Source: Verrucomicrobiota bacterium (lineage in GTDB: Bacteria > Verrucomicrobiota > Verrucomicrobiia > Limisphaerales > J093). Taken from it: 64,000 nt of DNA. Numbering within the stretch: position 1 is the first letter of the stretch; every line of letters begins with the position of its first letter. Location: positions 1 to 64,000 of the forward strand of contig JAKQDD010000089.1 of NCBI GenBank assembly GCA_029556615.1. Direction: 5' to 3'. The notes beneath the pieces are model-generated. The model was given only the letters and a program-made list of their open reading frames with translations, did no database searches and was not told the origin of the DNA. The position numbers and the translations under genes are program-made. Of this stretch, positions 43,291-53,475 are shown piece by piece.

Positions 43291-46200
43291 AACCGCCCGC
43301 TCCCCACCCCCCTCGGTCGCCGGTTGCAACCCCGCGCTACTGGCGCAGCGTCGAGGACTGCGCAGGGACCTCGACGGACCTATCCTCGATCGAGCGCGCG
43401 TGCCACCACGGCCTCGAGGAGGCCGCCGACCCCTTGAGCCGACGCCATTTCATGCGGATCATGTCGGCGTCCTTTCTCCTCGCAGGGTCGGGATTGACCG
43501 GATGCCGGCGGCCCGTCGAGACCATCCACCCCTTCGCCCAGGCGCCGGAAGGCCTGGTCCACGGCCTTCCCCTGACTTATGCCACCGCGATGCCCGTCCG
43601 CGCGTCGGCGATCCCGCTCCGGGTGAAGACCTGCGAGGGCCGTCCGATAAAGATCGAGGGTAACCCTGGCATCCCCTGGCCCCTGAACGCGGTATCGGGC
43701 GCCCCACCTCCCCCGCCCCAGGGGCCAACCGATGCCGCAGCCCAGGCCTCGATCCTCAGCCTCTACGATCCCGATCGCGCCCGGCGGTTCACCCGCGACG
43801 GCCAGACGATCCCCCGAAAACTCGCCCTCGACGCCCTCGATGCCCTCGCGCACCAGGCGGCAGATTCCCGGGGACGCGGACTCTGCATCCTCGCCGACGC
43901 GAGCAGCTCTCCGTCGCGAGCCCGGCTGCAGCGGGCGCTTGCAGATCGCCTCCCGGAATCGCGCTGGTTCGAGTACGAGCCGGTGGACCTCGCCGCGTAT
44001 CGCCGAACCACCCGGGCCGCCTTCGGCCGGCTCCTGCAACCCCTGTACCGGCTCGATGTTGCCCGGCGGATCGTGTCGTGGGATTGCGATTTCCTGGGAA
44101 ACGAGGAGGAGACCTGCCGGTGGACCCGGGCGTTCGCAGCCGGCCGCCGGCTCGACAACCCCGGGAACGAACCTTCGAGGCTCTATGCGATCGAGAGCTT
44201 GCTCACCCTGACCGGGATGAACGCGGATCACCGGCTCCGGCTCGCTCCCAGCCAGATGGCGCTGGTGGCGGCGCGGCTGTTGTCCGAATGCATCTCGGCG
44301 CTCGAGCCGCACCAGCGCCCCGCCGGAGCCCTCGCGTTCAAGAGCCGCCTGCAGGCGCTGGCCCGGACCACCACACCGGAATGGGCAGCCTGGACGCGCG
44401 CCTGCGCGGGGGACTTGACGGCCCAGCCGGACAGGAGCGCCGTCCTCGCCGGACACCGTCAGCCGGCCGAGGTCCACCTTTGGGCCCATGGCCTGAACCA
44501 CCTGCTGCGCGGGCGGGGAGCGGCTGTGGTTTATCTCGATCGTCCGCCGGAACCTCCGGCGGGGACCCTCGCTGAGCTCGCGGCCGCGCTGGCGGCGGAT
44601 GAGGTGCGGATCCTGGTGATCCTGGCGGGCAACCCCGCCTACAACGCTCCGGCAGACCTCGAGTGGGCCCGGGTCCAGTCACGAGCCGACACCGTGGTCC
44701 GTCTCGGGAGCTGCGAGGATGAGACCTTCCCGGCCTGTCACTGGCATCTGCCGATGGCCCATTACCTCGAGTCGTGGGGAGACGCGCGCACGGCGGACGG
44801 GACCTGGCTGTCCATCCAACCGCTGATCGCCCCTCTCTTCGGCGGGCTCACCGACCTCGAGGTGCTGGCCCGGTTGGCTGGGATGCCCGTGACCGAGCCC
44901 CACGAGATCGTCCGCGAGACCTTCCGCGGCCTGGCGCCGGACGGTGCGTTCGAGGCAAACTGGAGGCGCTTGCTGCACGACGGCACTTGGGCCGGCACAG
45001 CCTACCCCGAAGCGACGGTCGAGTCCTTCGACTGGAATGCCGCGACGGCCGCGTTGGATTCAATCCGGGAGGTGCGCGCCCCGGCCCCGGATGCCCTCGA
45101 GGTCGTCTTTGCCCGGGACAGCCGGGTGGACGACGGCCGATACGCGAACAACGGCTGGCTCGAGGAGTTGCCCGATCCGGTGACCAAGATCACCTGGGAC
45201 AACGTGATTGCCCTCAGCCCCGCAACGGCGCGCCTCCTCGGCCTTGCGGTCCCCGAGCCACGCGAACACCTCGAAGTGCCGGTGGTGCGGGTGTCGGCCG
45301 GCGGGCGTGCCATCGAGGGTCCGCTCTGGATCCAGCCCGGCCTGGCGGATGATGTCGTGGGACTCACCCTCGGTCACGGGCGCACCCGCGCCGGCCGGGT
45401 GGGCACCGGCACAGGCTACGATGCCTACCCGCTGCGGACCTCCCGGGCGATGCACAGCCTTGCCGGGGCGCAGCTGGCCGCGACGGGTCGGGTCCACCCG
45501 CTGGCGTGCACGCAGAACCACGGCCGTCTCGAAGGGCGGCCCATCGTGCGCGAGACCAACCTCGCCGAGTTCCGAAATCACCCGGGGTTCGCGTCGGCGA
45601 TGGACCGCGACGCGCCCGACTCGAGCCCGCTCTATGCGAACCCGCTGGACGCCGCGGCTGCGGGAGTCCTCCACCAGTGGGGGATGACCATCGACCTCGG
45701 GCTGTGCGTCGGGTGCGCTGCGTGTGTGGTCGCCTGCCAGAGCGAAAACAACATCCCGATCGTCGGCAAGAACGAGGTCGCGCGCCAGCGCGAGATGCAC
45801 TGGCTCCGGATCGACCGCTACTACGCCGGCCCCGCCGACGACCCGCAGGGGGTGAACCAGCCGATGCTGTGCCAGCACTGCGAGTCGGCGCCGTGCGAGA
45901 GCGTGTGTCCGGTGAACGCCACCGTGCACGACCGCGAGGGCTTGAACGTGATGGTCTACAACCGCTGCATCGGCACGCGCCATTGCTCGAACAACTGCCC
46001 CTACAAAGTGCGCCGGTTCAATTTCTTCGATTACCACCGCCGCCCGGATCGGGGCAGCCGGCCCCGGGAGGAGTGGGACTTGCTGAGCCTGGTCCGGAAT
46101 CCGGACGTCACGGTGCGCATGCGCGGGGTCATCGAGAAATGCACCTTCTGCGTGCAGCGCCTCGAGCAGGCCAAGATCGCGCGGGCCGTCAGCGCCGGAG

Positions 46201-46526
46201 CTTCGCCCCCGAAGGCGGTGGCCGACGGCGAGGTCCAGACCGCCTGTCAGCAGGCCTGCCCGGCCGGCGCGATCGAGTTCGGCAACCTCCGGGATCCCGC
46301 CAGCCGCGTGTCCAGGGCACGGGCCAATCCGCGGGCCTATGCCGTGCTCCAATCGCTGAACACCAGGCCGAGGGTCCTCTACCTCGCGCGAGTGCGGAAC
46401 CCGAACCCGGCGATGCCCGGGGCGCCGCCCAGGCCCCATGGCATGTCCGTGGAGGTGCGCGACCCGGAGATGCCGGAGCAGGGGCCCGGTACCGTCGAGG
46501 GCGGCAACGGGAAGGAAGGCGCCTGA
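43287..46526 (+). CDS. actB: Alternative complex III subunit ActB, molybdopterin-oxidoreductase-like iron-sulfur protein
   Basis: 1079 residues. The N-terminus has the ActB start pattern RYWRSVEDC and then a Tat-type signal [23 protein letters not shown] with twin Arg 52-53 and a lipobox-like Cys73. A large molybdopterin-oxidoreductase-like domain (about 80-790) follows; in this family it does not carry a molybdenum cofactor. The C-terminal ferredoxin-type part has clusters [46 protein letters not shown] and CQQACP. It overlaps actA by ATGA and its stop shares one base with the next start. Confidence 0.92.
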   Translation: MKPPAPHPPRSPVATPRYWRSVEDCAGTSTDLSSIERACHHGLEEAADPLSRRHFMRIMSASFLLAGSGLTGCRRPVETIHPFAQAPEGLVHGLPLTYATAMPVRASAIPLRVKTCEGRPIKIEGNPGIPWPLNAVSGAPPPPPQGPTDAAAQASILSLYDPDRARRFTRDGQTIPRKLALDALDALAHQAADSRGRGLCILADASSSPSRARLQRALADRLPESRWFEYEPVDLAAYRRTTRAAFGRLLQPLYRLDVARRIVSWDCDFLGNEEETCRWTRAFAAGRRLDNPGNEPSRLYAIESLLTLTGMNADHRLRLAPSQMALVAARLLSECISALEPHQRPAGALAFKSRLQALARTTTPEWAAWTRACAGDLTAQPDRSAVLAGHRQPAEVHLWAHGLNHLLRGRGAAVVYLDRPPEPPAGTLAELAAALAADEVRILVILAGNPAYNAPADLEWARVQSRADTVVRLGSCEDETFPACHWHLPMAHYLESWGDARTADGTWLSIQPLIAPLFGGLTDLEVLARLAGMPVTEPHEIVRETFRGLAPDGAFEANWRRLLHDGTWAGTAYPEATVESFDWNAATAALDSIREVRAPAPDALEVVFARDSRVDDGRYANNGWLEELPDPVTKITWDNVIALSPATARLLGLAVPEPREHLEVPVVRVSAGGRAIEGPLWIQPGLADDVVGLTLGHGRTRAGRVGTGTGYDAYPLRTSRAMHSLAGAQLAATGRVHPLACTQNHGRLEGRPIVRETNLAEFRNHPGFASAMDRDAPDSSPLYANPLDAAAAGVLHQWGMTIDLGLCVGCAACVVACQSENNIPIVGKNEVARQREMHWLRIDRYYAGPADDPQGVNQPMLCQHCESAPCESVCPVNATVHDREGLNVMVYNRCIGTRHCSNNCPYKVRRFNFFDYHRRPDRGSRPREEWDLLSLVRNPDVTVRMRGVIEKCTFCVQRLEQAKIARAVSAGASPPKAVADGEVQTACQQACPAGAIEFGNLRDPASRVSRARANPRAYAVLQSLNTRPRVLYLARVRNPNPAMPGAPPRPHGMSVEVRDPEMPEQGPGTVEGGNGKEGA

Positions 46527-48490
46527 TGGCGGATCGGGTCTCATCCGCAGGCGGGCTTGCGATCCTCCCGCCGCCTCCCGAGCTCGAACGCCCGCCGCTC
46601 GTCCCCCGCGGTCGGGGCCTCAATTGGATCCTGGACACCGTGGCGGCGATCCCCGAGGGCCGGACACCTCGCTGGTGGTGGCTGGCGTTCCTGGCCAGTT
46701 GCCTGGGGCTGCTGATCGGGGTCTCGATGGTGGCCTATCTGGTGACGACCGGGGTGGGGGTCTGGGGCCTGGGACACCCGGTGATGTGGGGCTGGGCCAT
46801 CGTCAACTTCGTCTGGTGGATCGGCATCGGACACGCCGGAACGCTGATCTCGGCCATTCTGCTCCTGCTGCGGCAGCGGTGGCGCACGGGCGTCAACCGG
46901 GTGGCCGAAGGCATGACGCTCTTTGCCGTGATGTGCGCGGGACTGTTTCCCCTGGTTCATATGGGGCGGATCTGGTTCGTGTGGTGGCTTGCGCCCGTGC
47001 CGAACGCGAATGGCGTGTGGCCCCAGTTCCGATCGCCGCTGACCTGGGACGCGTTTGCGGTGGGGACCTACTTCACCGTCTCCCTGATGTTCTGGTACCT
47101 GGGGCTGGTTCCGGACCTGGCGGCGATGCGCGACCGCGCCCGCACCCGATGGCGACAGGCCGTGTACGGGCTGTTGGCGCTCGGCTGGCGGGGGGCGCAC
47201 CGCCACTGGAACCACTACGAGAAAACGTACCGGATCCTGGCCGGGCTCTCGACGGCGCTCGTGGTCTCAGTGCACTCGATCGTGTCACTGGATTTCGCGG
47301 TCACCCAGCTGCCGGGATGGCACTCGACCCTGTTCCCGCCGTACTTCGTGGCGGGAGCCATCTTCTCGGGGTTGGGCATGGTGCTGACCCTGGTGATACC
47401 CCTGCGCAAGCGTTGCGGGCTCGAGGAGGTCATCACGCCGCGGCACGTGGATCTGATGTGCAAAGTGACCCTGGCGGCCTGCCTGATGGTGGCTTATGCC
47501 CATGGGCTCGAATGGGGGTCGGCCTGGTGGCACGGAAATCCCAAGGAGCAATTCGTCCTGTCGAATCGCGCGTTCGGGCCCTACGCCTGGGCCTATGGGA
47601 TCATGATGCTCTGCGCCGTGGTGCTTCCCCAGGCCTTCTGGTTCCGCGCCGTCCGCCAGCATCTCGGGGCCGTGTGGGTGATCTCGATTCTCCTGAATGT
47701 CGGCATGTGGTTCGAGCGGTTCGTGATTGTCGTGGGGTCCTTGCATCGGGATTTCCTGCCGTCGAACTGGGCGTACTACGCCCCCACCTGGGTGGACATC
47801 GGGACATACGTGGGGTCGTTCGGCCTGTTCTTCACCTTGTTCCTGCTCTTCCTCCGGTTCCTGCCCGTCGTCGCGATTTCAGAGGTCAAAGGCCTCATGC
47901 TCGAAACCGGGGACTTGCAGGCGCCGCGGCGGTCCCGAGAGGCGCCTGGCCAGCCTGATGCCTCCCGCGGTTACGGTCTGCTGGCCGAGTTCGATACGCC
48001 GGCGGCGCTGCTGCGCGCCGCCGAGGCGGCGCGCGACGCGGGCTGCCGCCGCTGGGACGTCTTCACGCCCTGCCCGGTCCCGGGGATGGACCAGGCCATG
48101 GGACTCAGGAACTCGAAGGTCGGCTGGTTCGCCTTTGTCGGAGGCCTCGCCGGGTGCGCCTTGGGCCTGGTCATGGTTTGGTACATGAACGCTCATGACT
48201 ATCCCCTCCTCGTAGGGGGCAAGCCGATGTTCAGCCCGTTTGCGGCCTTTCCCGTCGTTTTCGAGCTGACGGTTCTCCTGGGCGCCTTCGGAGCGCTGGC
48301 AGGATTGCTGTGCCAGAGCCGGCTGCCCGAGTGGTACCACCCGCTGCTCGCACACCCCCGGTTCGCACGGGCCACCCAGGACAAGTTCTTCCTGCTGATC
48401 GAGTGCGCCGACGACCGGTACCGGGGAGTCGAAACCTGGCGGTGGCTCGAAACACTGGGTTGCAGCCGCATCGAGCAGATAGGACACTAG
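46526..48490 (+). CDS. actCD: Fused alternative complex III subunits ActC and ActD
   Basis: 654 residues, ATG preceded by AGGAAGG. Residues about 30-455 are the NrfD/PsrC-like ActC quinol-oxidising membrane subunit, with about ten helices (for example [58 protein letters not shown]). A short polar linker (458-482) leads straight into ActD (DUF3341): [48 protein letters not shown], then two helices. In most clusters described these are separate genes; here the frame is continuous, with no in-frame start at the junction. The TAG stop is the first three bases of a dispersed 177-bp repeat. Confidence 0.88.
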   Translation: MADRVSSAGGLAILPPPPELERPPLVPRGRGLNWILDTVAAIPEGRTPRWWWLAFLASCLGLLIGVSMVAYLVTTGVGVWGLGHPVMWGWAIVNFVWWIGIGHAGTLISAILLLLRQRWRTGVNRVAEGMTLFAVMCAGLFPLVHMGRIWFVWWLAPVPNANGVWPQFRSPLTWDAFAVGTYFTVSLMFWYLGLVPDLAAMRDRARTRWRQAVYGLLALGWRGAHRHWNHYEKTYRILAGLSTALVVSVHSIVSLDFAVTQLPGWHSTLFPPYFVAGAIFSGLGMVLTLVIPLRKRCGLEEVITPRHVDLMCKVTLAACLMVAYAHGLEWGSAWWHGNPKEQFVLSNRAFGPYAWAYGIMMLCAVVLPQAFWFRAVRQHLGAVWVISILLNVGMWFERFVIVVGSLHRDFLPSNWAYYAPTWVDIGTYVGSFGLFFTLFLLFLRFLPVVAISEVKGLMLETGDLQAPRRSREAPGQPDASRGYGLLAEFDTPAALLRAAEAARDAGCRRWDVFTPCPVPGMDQAMGLRNSKVGWFAFVGGLAGCALGLVMVWYMNAHDYPLLVGGKPMFSPFAAFPVVFELTVLLGAFGALAGLLCQSRLPEWYHPLLAHPRFARATQDKFFLLIECADDRYRGVETWRWLETLGCSRIEQIGH

Positions 48491-48664
48491 CGAGGCGCCG
48501 CCTCAGACCAAACCAAGACAGCGATCCCATGAAGCCTTCCTGCCCTTCCGAACCCCCTCTTCTGCGCCTCGCTCATCTGGAGTCCTCGACGGAGGAAGGG
48601 AGGCCTGGAACAGCAGAGAACCAAACTTGACCTAACCGCATCGACTTTCACAAGTCGAGGACTC
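48488..48664 (-). repeat. Composite dispersed element, complete copy C (177 bp), inside the act operon
   Basis: In reverse orientation to copy A, the 87-bp part comes first (48488-48574, ends TAGCGAGGCGC and GCGCCTCGCTC), then a 5-bp spacer, then the 85-bp part (48580-48664, perfect ends GAGTCCTCGA / TCGAGGACTC). It fills the actCD-actE gap almost exactly. Its first three bases are the actCD stop codon. GAGGA (48657-48661) in its last inverted repeat stands eight bases before the actE ATG. Confidence 0.87.
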
Positions 48665-48669
48665 CAGTC

Positions 48670-49284
48670 ATGCGCCAGTTCCTTCTCCTCCTAGCCCTTG
48701 CCGCGGCGGCAGTGCTCAGCATCGCGGGGTTCCGCGGCAGTCTCTCCCGGCAACCACCCCTCGAGGTCTTCCCCGACATGGACCGCCAGCCGCGGGTCCG
48801 GCCGCAGTCGGCTTCCGCTTTCTTCGAGGACGGGTTCGGATCGCGACGGGCCGTGGCGGGAACCGTGGCCCACGGCGCCCTTCCGGCCGATGCGCCGGAA
48901 GCCACGGGCCGCGTCCCGGGATCGACGCAGTACGTCACTCTCAATCCCAAGCCCATCTCAGCCGCACTGCTGGACCGGGGACGGGAGCGGTTTGAAATCC
49001 ACTGCCTGCCGTGCCACGGCGCGCGGGCCGACGGCAAAGGGATCACTACCCAGTACGGCATGGTCGTCATCGCCAGCCTCCACGATCCCCGGATCGTCCG
49101 AATGCCGGACGGCGAGATCTTCGACACGATGCGACACGGGCGAAACCTGATGCCGGCCTACGGGCCGACTCTCGAACCCTCCGACCGCTGGGCGGTGATC
49201 GCCTATCTCCGAGCTCTGCAACTCAGTCACCTGGGCCTCGACGCCGATGTGCCGGCCGAGCGCCGTGCGGCATTCCCACCCTGA
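48670..49284 (+). CDS. actE: Alternative complex III subunit ActE, monohaem cytochrome c
   Basis: 204 residues. An N-terminal signal or anchor helix (FLLLLALAAAAVLSIAG) is followed by one haem motif, CLPCH (112-116), and a probable distal Met161 in NLMPAYG. The phrase LDRGRERFEIHCLPCHGARADGKG is typical of ActE. It probably carries electrons from the complex towards the acceptor. The ATG is five bases after the dispersed element, whose end offers GAGGA as Shine-Dalgarno. The gap to actF is 3 bp. Confidence 0.9.
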   Translation: MRQFLLLLALAAAAVLSIAGFRGSLSRQPPLEVFPDMDRQPRVRPQSASAFFEDGFGSRRAVAGTVAHGALPADAPEATGRVPGSTQYVTLNPKPISAALLDRGRERFEIHCLPCHGARADGKGITTQYGMVVIASLHDPRIVRMPDGEIFDTMRHGRNLMPAYGPTLEPSDRWAVIAYLRALQLSHLGLDADVPAERRAAFPP

Positions 49285-49287
49285 CGC

Positions 49288-50952
49288 ATGAAGGCGCGCG
49301 TTCATCCCGAGGCCACTTCGCCGCCGGCTCTCTCCCGGGGGCGACGTCTCACGAGGCTCCTGATCCTGGCGGGCGGGGCGGGAGCGCTGCTCGGCTTGGC
49401 GTTGGACGTCCGGCAGTTTGCGCACTCGTGGTTGGTGGCCTTTGCCTGTTGCCTCAGCCTCAGCCTGGGCTGTCTGTTCCTGGTCCTGGTGCACCATCTC
49501 GTCGATGCCGCGTGGTCCGTCCCGGTCCGGCGGATCGGCGAACACGGGGCGGCGCTGCTGTTCCCGTGGCTGGCGCTCTGCTTCGTGCCCGTCGCCGTCC
49601 TGGCACCCGAGCTGATGGATTGGCGGAGGGCGGGCCCGGCCGCGGCAGGCCACGGCCCCGGTCCGGGCGGATGGGCCGCAATCCCGTGGCTGTGGTACGG
49701 GGCGTCGGCGATCTGTTTCGGCGTCTGGGGTTGGCTGGCGCACCGGCTGCGCCGGGAATCCCTGCTCCAGGACAACACGGGAGCCGCCGCCTGCACGCAC
49801 GCATCGCGGCGGCTTGCCGCGGGAGGAACCCTGCTCTATGCCGTCACCGTCACCCTGGCAGCCGCGCTGTGGATCCAGGCCGCCGGCCGCGGATCGACGT
49901 CGACCCTCTGCGGCGTCTACTACTTTGCCGGCAGCGTCTGGGCTGCGCTGGCGGCCGTCACTCTCATCGCGATGATCCTCAAGCGGGCGGGTGCTCTCGA
50001 CGCCGTGCTCCACGAGCACCTGTTCCGTGACCTCGGCACTCTCTTGTTGGCCTTCACGCTGTTCTACGCCTACATCCACTTCTGCCAGTACTTCATCATC
50101 TGGTACGCCAACCTGCCGGCCGAGACCCAGTGGTACGCGGTGCGGGATGCCGGGGGCTGGCGCGGGGTCGGACTGACGATTGTTCTCGGCCATTTCCTGC
50201 TGCCGTTTCTGGCTCTGCTCCGGTCGGATCTGAAGGCGAGATCCACCTGGATGGCGCCCCTGTGCCTCTGGGTCGGCCTGATGCACTACGGGGACATGGC
50301 GTTCAACGTGCTGCCCGGGGTCAGCCCCGGAGGATTCCCCTGGAGCTGGGTCTGGCTTCACCTTGCCTGCCTGGCATTGATCCTGGGGCTCATGGCCCGG
50401 GTGTTCCTGCGGGACTTGGCCGCGCACTCGCCCTACCCGATCCGGGACCCGCGGCTTGCTGAGGCCGTCGGACGCCATCCTGCCCTGGCTCCCCCGACGC
50501 CACAGGACGAGAGCCGCGACGAGAACCGCGTGACCAACGGCCAAAGCGCGCGCGCGGTGGTTCCACCGGGCCAGCGGGATCAGGCGAGCGATCATCGAGG
50601 GCGTGATCGACTGCGGTCGGCTCTCGCGATCGGAGCGGCAGTGGGTGTGCTGCTGATTCCGGGCGGCCTGGCATGGCAGGTGGCAAAGCGAACCCGGGCC
50701 CCGGCGATCGATCAGGCCCGGGCCGAGCTGCGGCAGGCGAATTGGGTCGCGTTGTGTGCCGAGAACCGGCAGGCGCTCACAACCTATGGGTGGATTGACC
50801 GTTCCCGAGGTATCCTCAGGCTGCCCGTCGATCGCGCCATCGAGTTGAGCCTCGACTTGTGGAAGGACCCGGAGGCGGGCCGTTCGAATCTGCTCGAGCG
50901 TCTGGCCAAGGCCACGGCCAAAGTCGCCGAACAACCCAATATCTACGAATGA
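49288..50952 (+). CDS. actF: Alternative complex III subunit ActF with an extra C-terminal domain
   Basis: 554 residues. About ten membrane helices up to residue about 380 form the NrfD-like ActF fold (HEHLFRDLGTLLLAFTLFYAYIHFCQYFIIWYANLPAET, then LPFLALLRSDLK). After a polar linker (about 390-440) comes an extra part with its own helix (about 446-464). It ends in a soluble segment with YGWIDRSRGILRLPVDRAIEL (about 500-520). From memory, the pattern GW-D-G--R-P-DRA-EL belongs to small separate proteins in such respiratory clusters, so this looks like a fusion. The stop overlaps the next start (ATGA). Confidence 0.83.
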   Translation: MKARVHPEATSPPALSRGRRLTRLLILAGGAGALLGLALDVRQFAHSWLVAFACCLSLSLGCLFLVLVHHLVDAAWSVPVRRIGEHGAALLFPWLALCFVPVAVLAPELMDWRRAGPAAAGHGPGPGGWAAIPWLWYGASAICFGVWGWLAHRLRRESLLQDNTGAAACTHASRRLAAGGTLLYAVTVTLAAALWIQAAGRGSTSTLCGVYYFAGSVWAALAAVTLIAMILKRAGALDAVLHEHLFRDLGTLLLAFTLFYAYIHFCQYFIIWYANLPAETQWYAVRDAGGWRGVGLTIVLGHFLLPFLALLRSDLKARSTWMAPLCLWVGLMHYGDMAFNVLPGVSPGGFPWSWVWLHLACLALILGLMARVFLRDLAAHSPYPIRDPRLAEAVGRHPALAPPTPQDESRDENRVTNGQSARAVVPPGQRDQASDHRGRDRLRSALAIGAAVGVLLIPGGLAWQVAKRTRAPAIDQARAELRQANWVALCAENRQALTTYGWIDRSRGILRLPVDRAIELSLDLWKDPEAGRSNLLERLAKATAKVAEQPNIYE

Positions 50953-52373
50953 CCACGCCCGCAACAGCCGCGGAAATCGATCGGTCCTGTCGCTGGCCGG
51001 TGGGGTCGCTGGTTCTGGGCGCGGTGTTCTGGCTGGTGATGGCCGGTGGACTCGCATTGCTGGCCGCCATCAAGCTGCATGCGCCCGAATTCCCGGGCGA
51101 CTCGGTTTGGCTGACCTACGGCCGCGTGCAGGCGGCAGCCGGTCAGGCTTTCGTGTTCGGGTTTGCGTCGCTGGCGGGTCTGGGAACAGCAGCCTGGCTG
51201 ACCGCCCGCCTTTCGGAAACGCGGCTCGTCGGCGGCCGCGGGTTCTTTCTTGCGGGCGGCTTCTGGAATCTGGGGGTGATGTTCGCCGTGCTGGGGGTGC
51301 TTCTGGGACACAGCACCGGGGTCGAGGGGTTTGAAGCGCCCGGCCCGGCCGCGGTGCTGCTGTTGGCGTCCTATCTGGTGATGGCAGCCGGGGTGCTGCT
51401 GACGTTCCTGCGGCGTCAAGCGAGGGGAACGACCATCGTCCAGGAGTACGTGTTGGGGGCGCTGCTCAGTTTTCCGTGGGTGTTCATGGCCGCGGAGATG
51501 ATGGCCGTTTGGATGCCGTTGCGGGGCGTGTTGCAGACGGCGGCAGGGGCGTGGGGTTGGCGGAGTCTCCTGCTGCTGTGGCTTGGCTTCCTGGGCCTGG
51601 CGTCGCTCTACCATCTGCTGCCCGGGCAGACTGCGACGCCGGTGCGCCGCCCCAGCCTGGCAAGAGCCGGCTTCTGGACCCTGGCGCTCGTGGCCGGCTT
51701 CAGCGGCATCCACCGCTACCACGGGGGAGCCATGCCCGGCTGGATGACCCGCCAGGGTTGGGTCGGGGCGGTCCTGCTGGCGTTGCCGGTGGCGATCGTG
51801 GCGGCCAGTCTGTCCCCGATGCTCAGCGGAGGTTCCCGGGGATCGCGCACACCGGTACGGCGCTTTGCCACGGGGGCGCTGGCGGCGCTGGTCCTGTTCG
51901 GAGGACTGTCGGTCGTCGATGGGCTCGGCACGCGATCAGGCGTGACGCAGTTCACCCTGTTCGCGGCTGCGGTGGATCAGGTGTACCTGTACGGCTTTGT
52001 GGGCCTGGCCCTGCTGGGGATGATCTACGATATGATCCCCCGGTTGCTCGATCTCGAGTGGCCTGCCCCAGGCTGGGTGCGCGCGCATCGGTTGCTGGCC
52101 TGGTCGGCGGTCGGCCTCTGGGGGGTGGCCCATGCGGTGGGGGGCTGGGCCCAAGGGAGCCTGCTGAAGGACCCGTCGATCCCCTTCGAAGTGGTGGTGC
52201 ATCGATCGCTGCCCTACGCCCGGGCCGGGTCGATCGCCCACGGGCTCTATCTGCTCGGGAGCCTGGCGCTGGCGGCGAACCTGATCCGGATGCTGGGACG
52301 CGCAATCCGGATCCGCGTGTTCCCGGTCGTCGGGGCCTGGCTCAAGCCGCTCCAGCGGGAGGAAAGGGCATGA
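50949..52373 (+). CDS. CcoN-like (cbb3 oxidase subunit I) protein lacking most metal ligands
   Basis: 474 residues with about 12 membrane helices. It aligns along its length with cbb3-type subunit I: WLTYGRVQAAAGQAFVFGF with the helix II region, WLGFLGLASLYHLLPGQ with helix VI, SGIHRYHGGAMPGW with helix VII (normally GPHHLHYTALPDW), and VGLALLGMIYDMIPRL with helix X. By eye the low-spin haem His is Ala64. The first CuB His is Gly203, the other two are His255 and Arg256, and the active-site Tyr is Ala249. The two helix-X haem His are Val342 and Gln344. Only one of six ligands remains, so it cannot be a normal oxidase. A structural or electron-transfer adaptor role for the alternative complex is inference. 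Confidence 0.75.
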   Translation: MTTPATAAEIDRSCRWPVGSLVLGAVFWLVMAGGLALLAAIKLHAPEFPGDSVWLTYGRVQAAAGQAFVFGFASLAGLGTAAWLTARLSETRLVGGRGFFLAGGFWNLGVMFAVLGVLLGHSTGVEGFEAPGPAAVLLLASYLVMAAGVLLTFLRRQARGTTIVQEYVLGALLSFPWVFMAAEMMAVWMPLRGVLQTAAGAWGWRSLLLLWLGFLGLASLYHLLPGQTATPVRRPSLARAGFWTLALVAGFSGIHRYHGGAMPGWMTRQGWVGAVLLALPVAIVAASLSPMLSGGSRGSRTPVRRFATGALAALVLFGGLSVVDGLGTRSGVTQFTLFAAAVDQVYLYGFVGLALLGMIYDMIPRLLDLEWPAPGWVRAHRLLAWSAVGLWGVAHAVGGWAQGSLLKDPSIPFEVVVHRSLPYARAGSIAHGLYLLGSLALAANLIRMLGRAIRIRVFPVVGAWLKPLQREERA

Positions 52374-53446
52374 GCCGCGGCATCTTGTTCTCCGGGGGAC
52401 TGCTGCTGGCCATGGGCCTTTCCTGGTGCTGCCTGGTTCTGACTCCGCACCTGCGGATCGGATCCGAAGGGACCGTGCGGCTCGAGGAGACCGGACTCGA
52501 ATACCCGCTGGGCCGCTCAGGCGACGCCGTTAAGGGCGCAGCGGTCTATCGGGCCCATGGCTGTTTCCACTGCCACACCCAGCAGCTCCGATCCACCGCC
52601 CGCGGCGCGGATCTGCGGCGCGGATGGGGCAGTCGTCCGAGCCTGCCACGCGACTGCCTCCGGGAAACACCGCCCATGCTCGGCCAGCGCCGCTGGGGCC
52701 CCGACCTCGCCGACCTCGGCGGGCGTCAGACTAACGCCCAACGCCTGTTGCTGAGATTATACGACCCGCGCTGGGACTCGGCCCGGTCAATCATGCCGGC
52801 CTATTCCCATCTCTTCACCCTGCGAAAGCTCGAGTCGGGGCGCACGCAGGCCGCCGAGACGCTGGTCCTGCCTCCCGACCTCGCCCCGCCTGGCGGGGTC
52901 GAGATTCGACCCCGACCCGAAGCATGGGCCCTCGCCGCCTATCTCCTTAGCCTGCGCCTCGAGCCCGCCTTCTTCGAGGAAGAACCCAAGATGCTGCCCG
53001 AGGGAGCCTCGCGCTGGCCGCGTCCGAAGCCGGACCCGGTTCTCGCGCAGGGGCGGAGGGTCTATGGCACTTACTGCGCAGCGTGCCACGAGTCGAACGG
53101 CCAGGGGCTGCCGGGCAAATTCCCACCGCTGGCAGGCTCGGATTGGATCAACGGCCGGGGCCATGAGCGGGTGGTCCGGATTGTACTCGACGGCCTTCAG
53201 GGCCCCATCACCGTCAGGGGCCAGGTGTATGACAACGTCATGCTCCCGTGGCGCGATCAGCTCAGCGATGAAGACATCGCCGCGGTGCTGACGTTCGTCG
53301 GGGGGCACAAGCCGTGGGGCAACAGCGCGCCGCCCGTCACACCGGACCAGGTGCGGGCAGTTCGAGCTGAGACCCGAGATCGCGCAACCTACTGGACGCC
53401 GGAGGAGCTCCTGGCAATCCCTGACGGTGCCGGTCTGACACCGTGA
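52370..53446 (+). CDS. CcoO/CcoP-like dihaem cytochrome c
   Basis: 358 residues, good GGAGG before the ATG, and ATGA overlap with the CcoN-like gene. An N-terminal anchor helix (about 5-26) is followed by a CcoO-like domain: GAAVYRAHGCFHCHTQQLR (haem 1, CFHCH 65-69), RRWGPDLADLGGR and SIMPAYSHLF (Met142 ligand). A second, CcoP-like cytochrome domain carries CAACH (236-240) with GQGLPGKFPPLAG and NVMLPWRDQLSDEDIAAVLTFV. It is thus a fusion of the two cytochrome subunits of a cbb3 oxidase. It probably takes electrons from ActE; the final acceptor is unclear, since its partner subunit I looks inactive. Confidence 0.82.
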   Translation: MSRGILFSGGLLLAMGLSWCCLVLTPHLRIGSEGTVRLEETGLEYPLGRSGDAVKGAAVYRAHGCFHCHTQQLRSTARGADLRRGWGSRPSLPRDCLRETPPMLGQRRWGPDLADLGGRQTNAQRLLLRLYDPRWDSARSIMPAYSHLFTLRKLESGRTQAAETLVLPPDLAPPGGVEIRPRPEAWALAAYLLSLRLEPAFFEEEPKMLPEGASRWPRPKPDPVLAQGRRVYGTYCAACHESNGQGLPGKFPPLAGSDWINGRGHERVVRIVLDGLQGPITVRGQVYDNVMLPWRDQLSDEDIAAVLTFVGGHKPWGNSAPPVTPDQVRAVRAETRDRATYWTPEELLAIPDGAGLTP

Positions 53447-53475
53447 CCCAGCGCATCAGCGGTTCGCCTTTCCCT

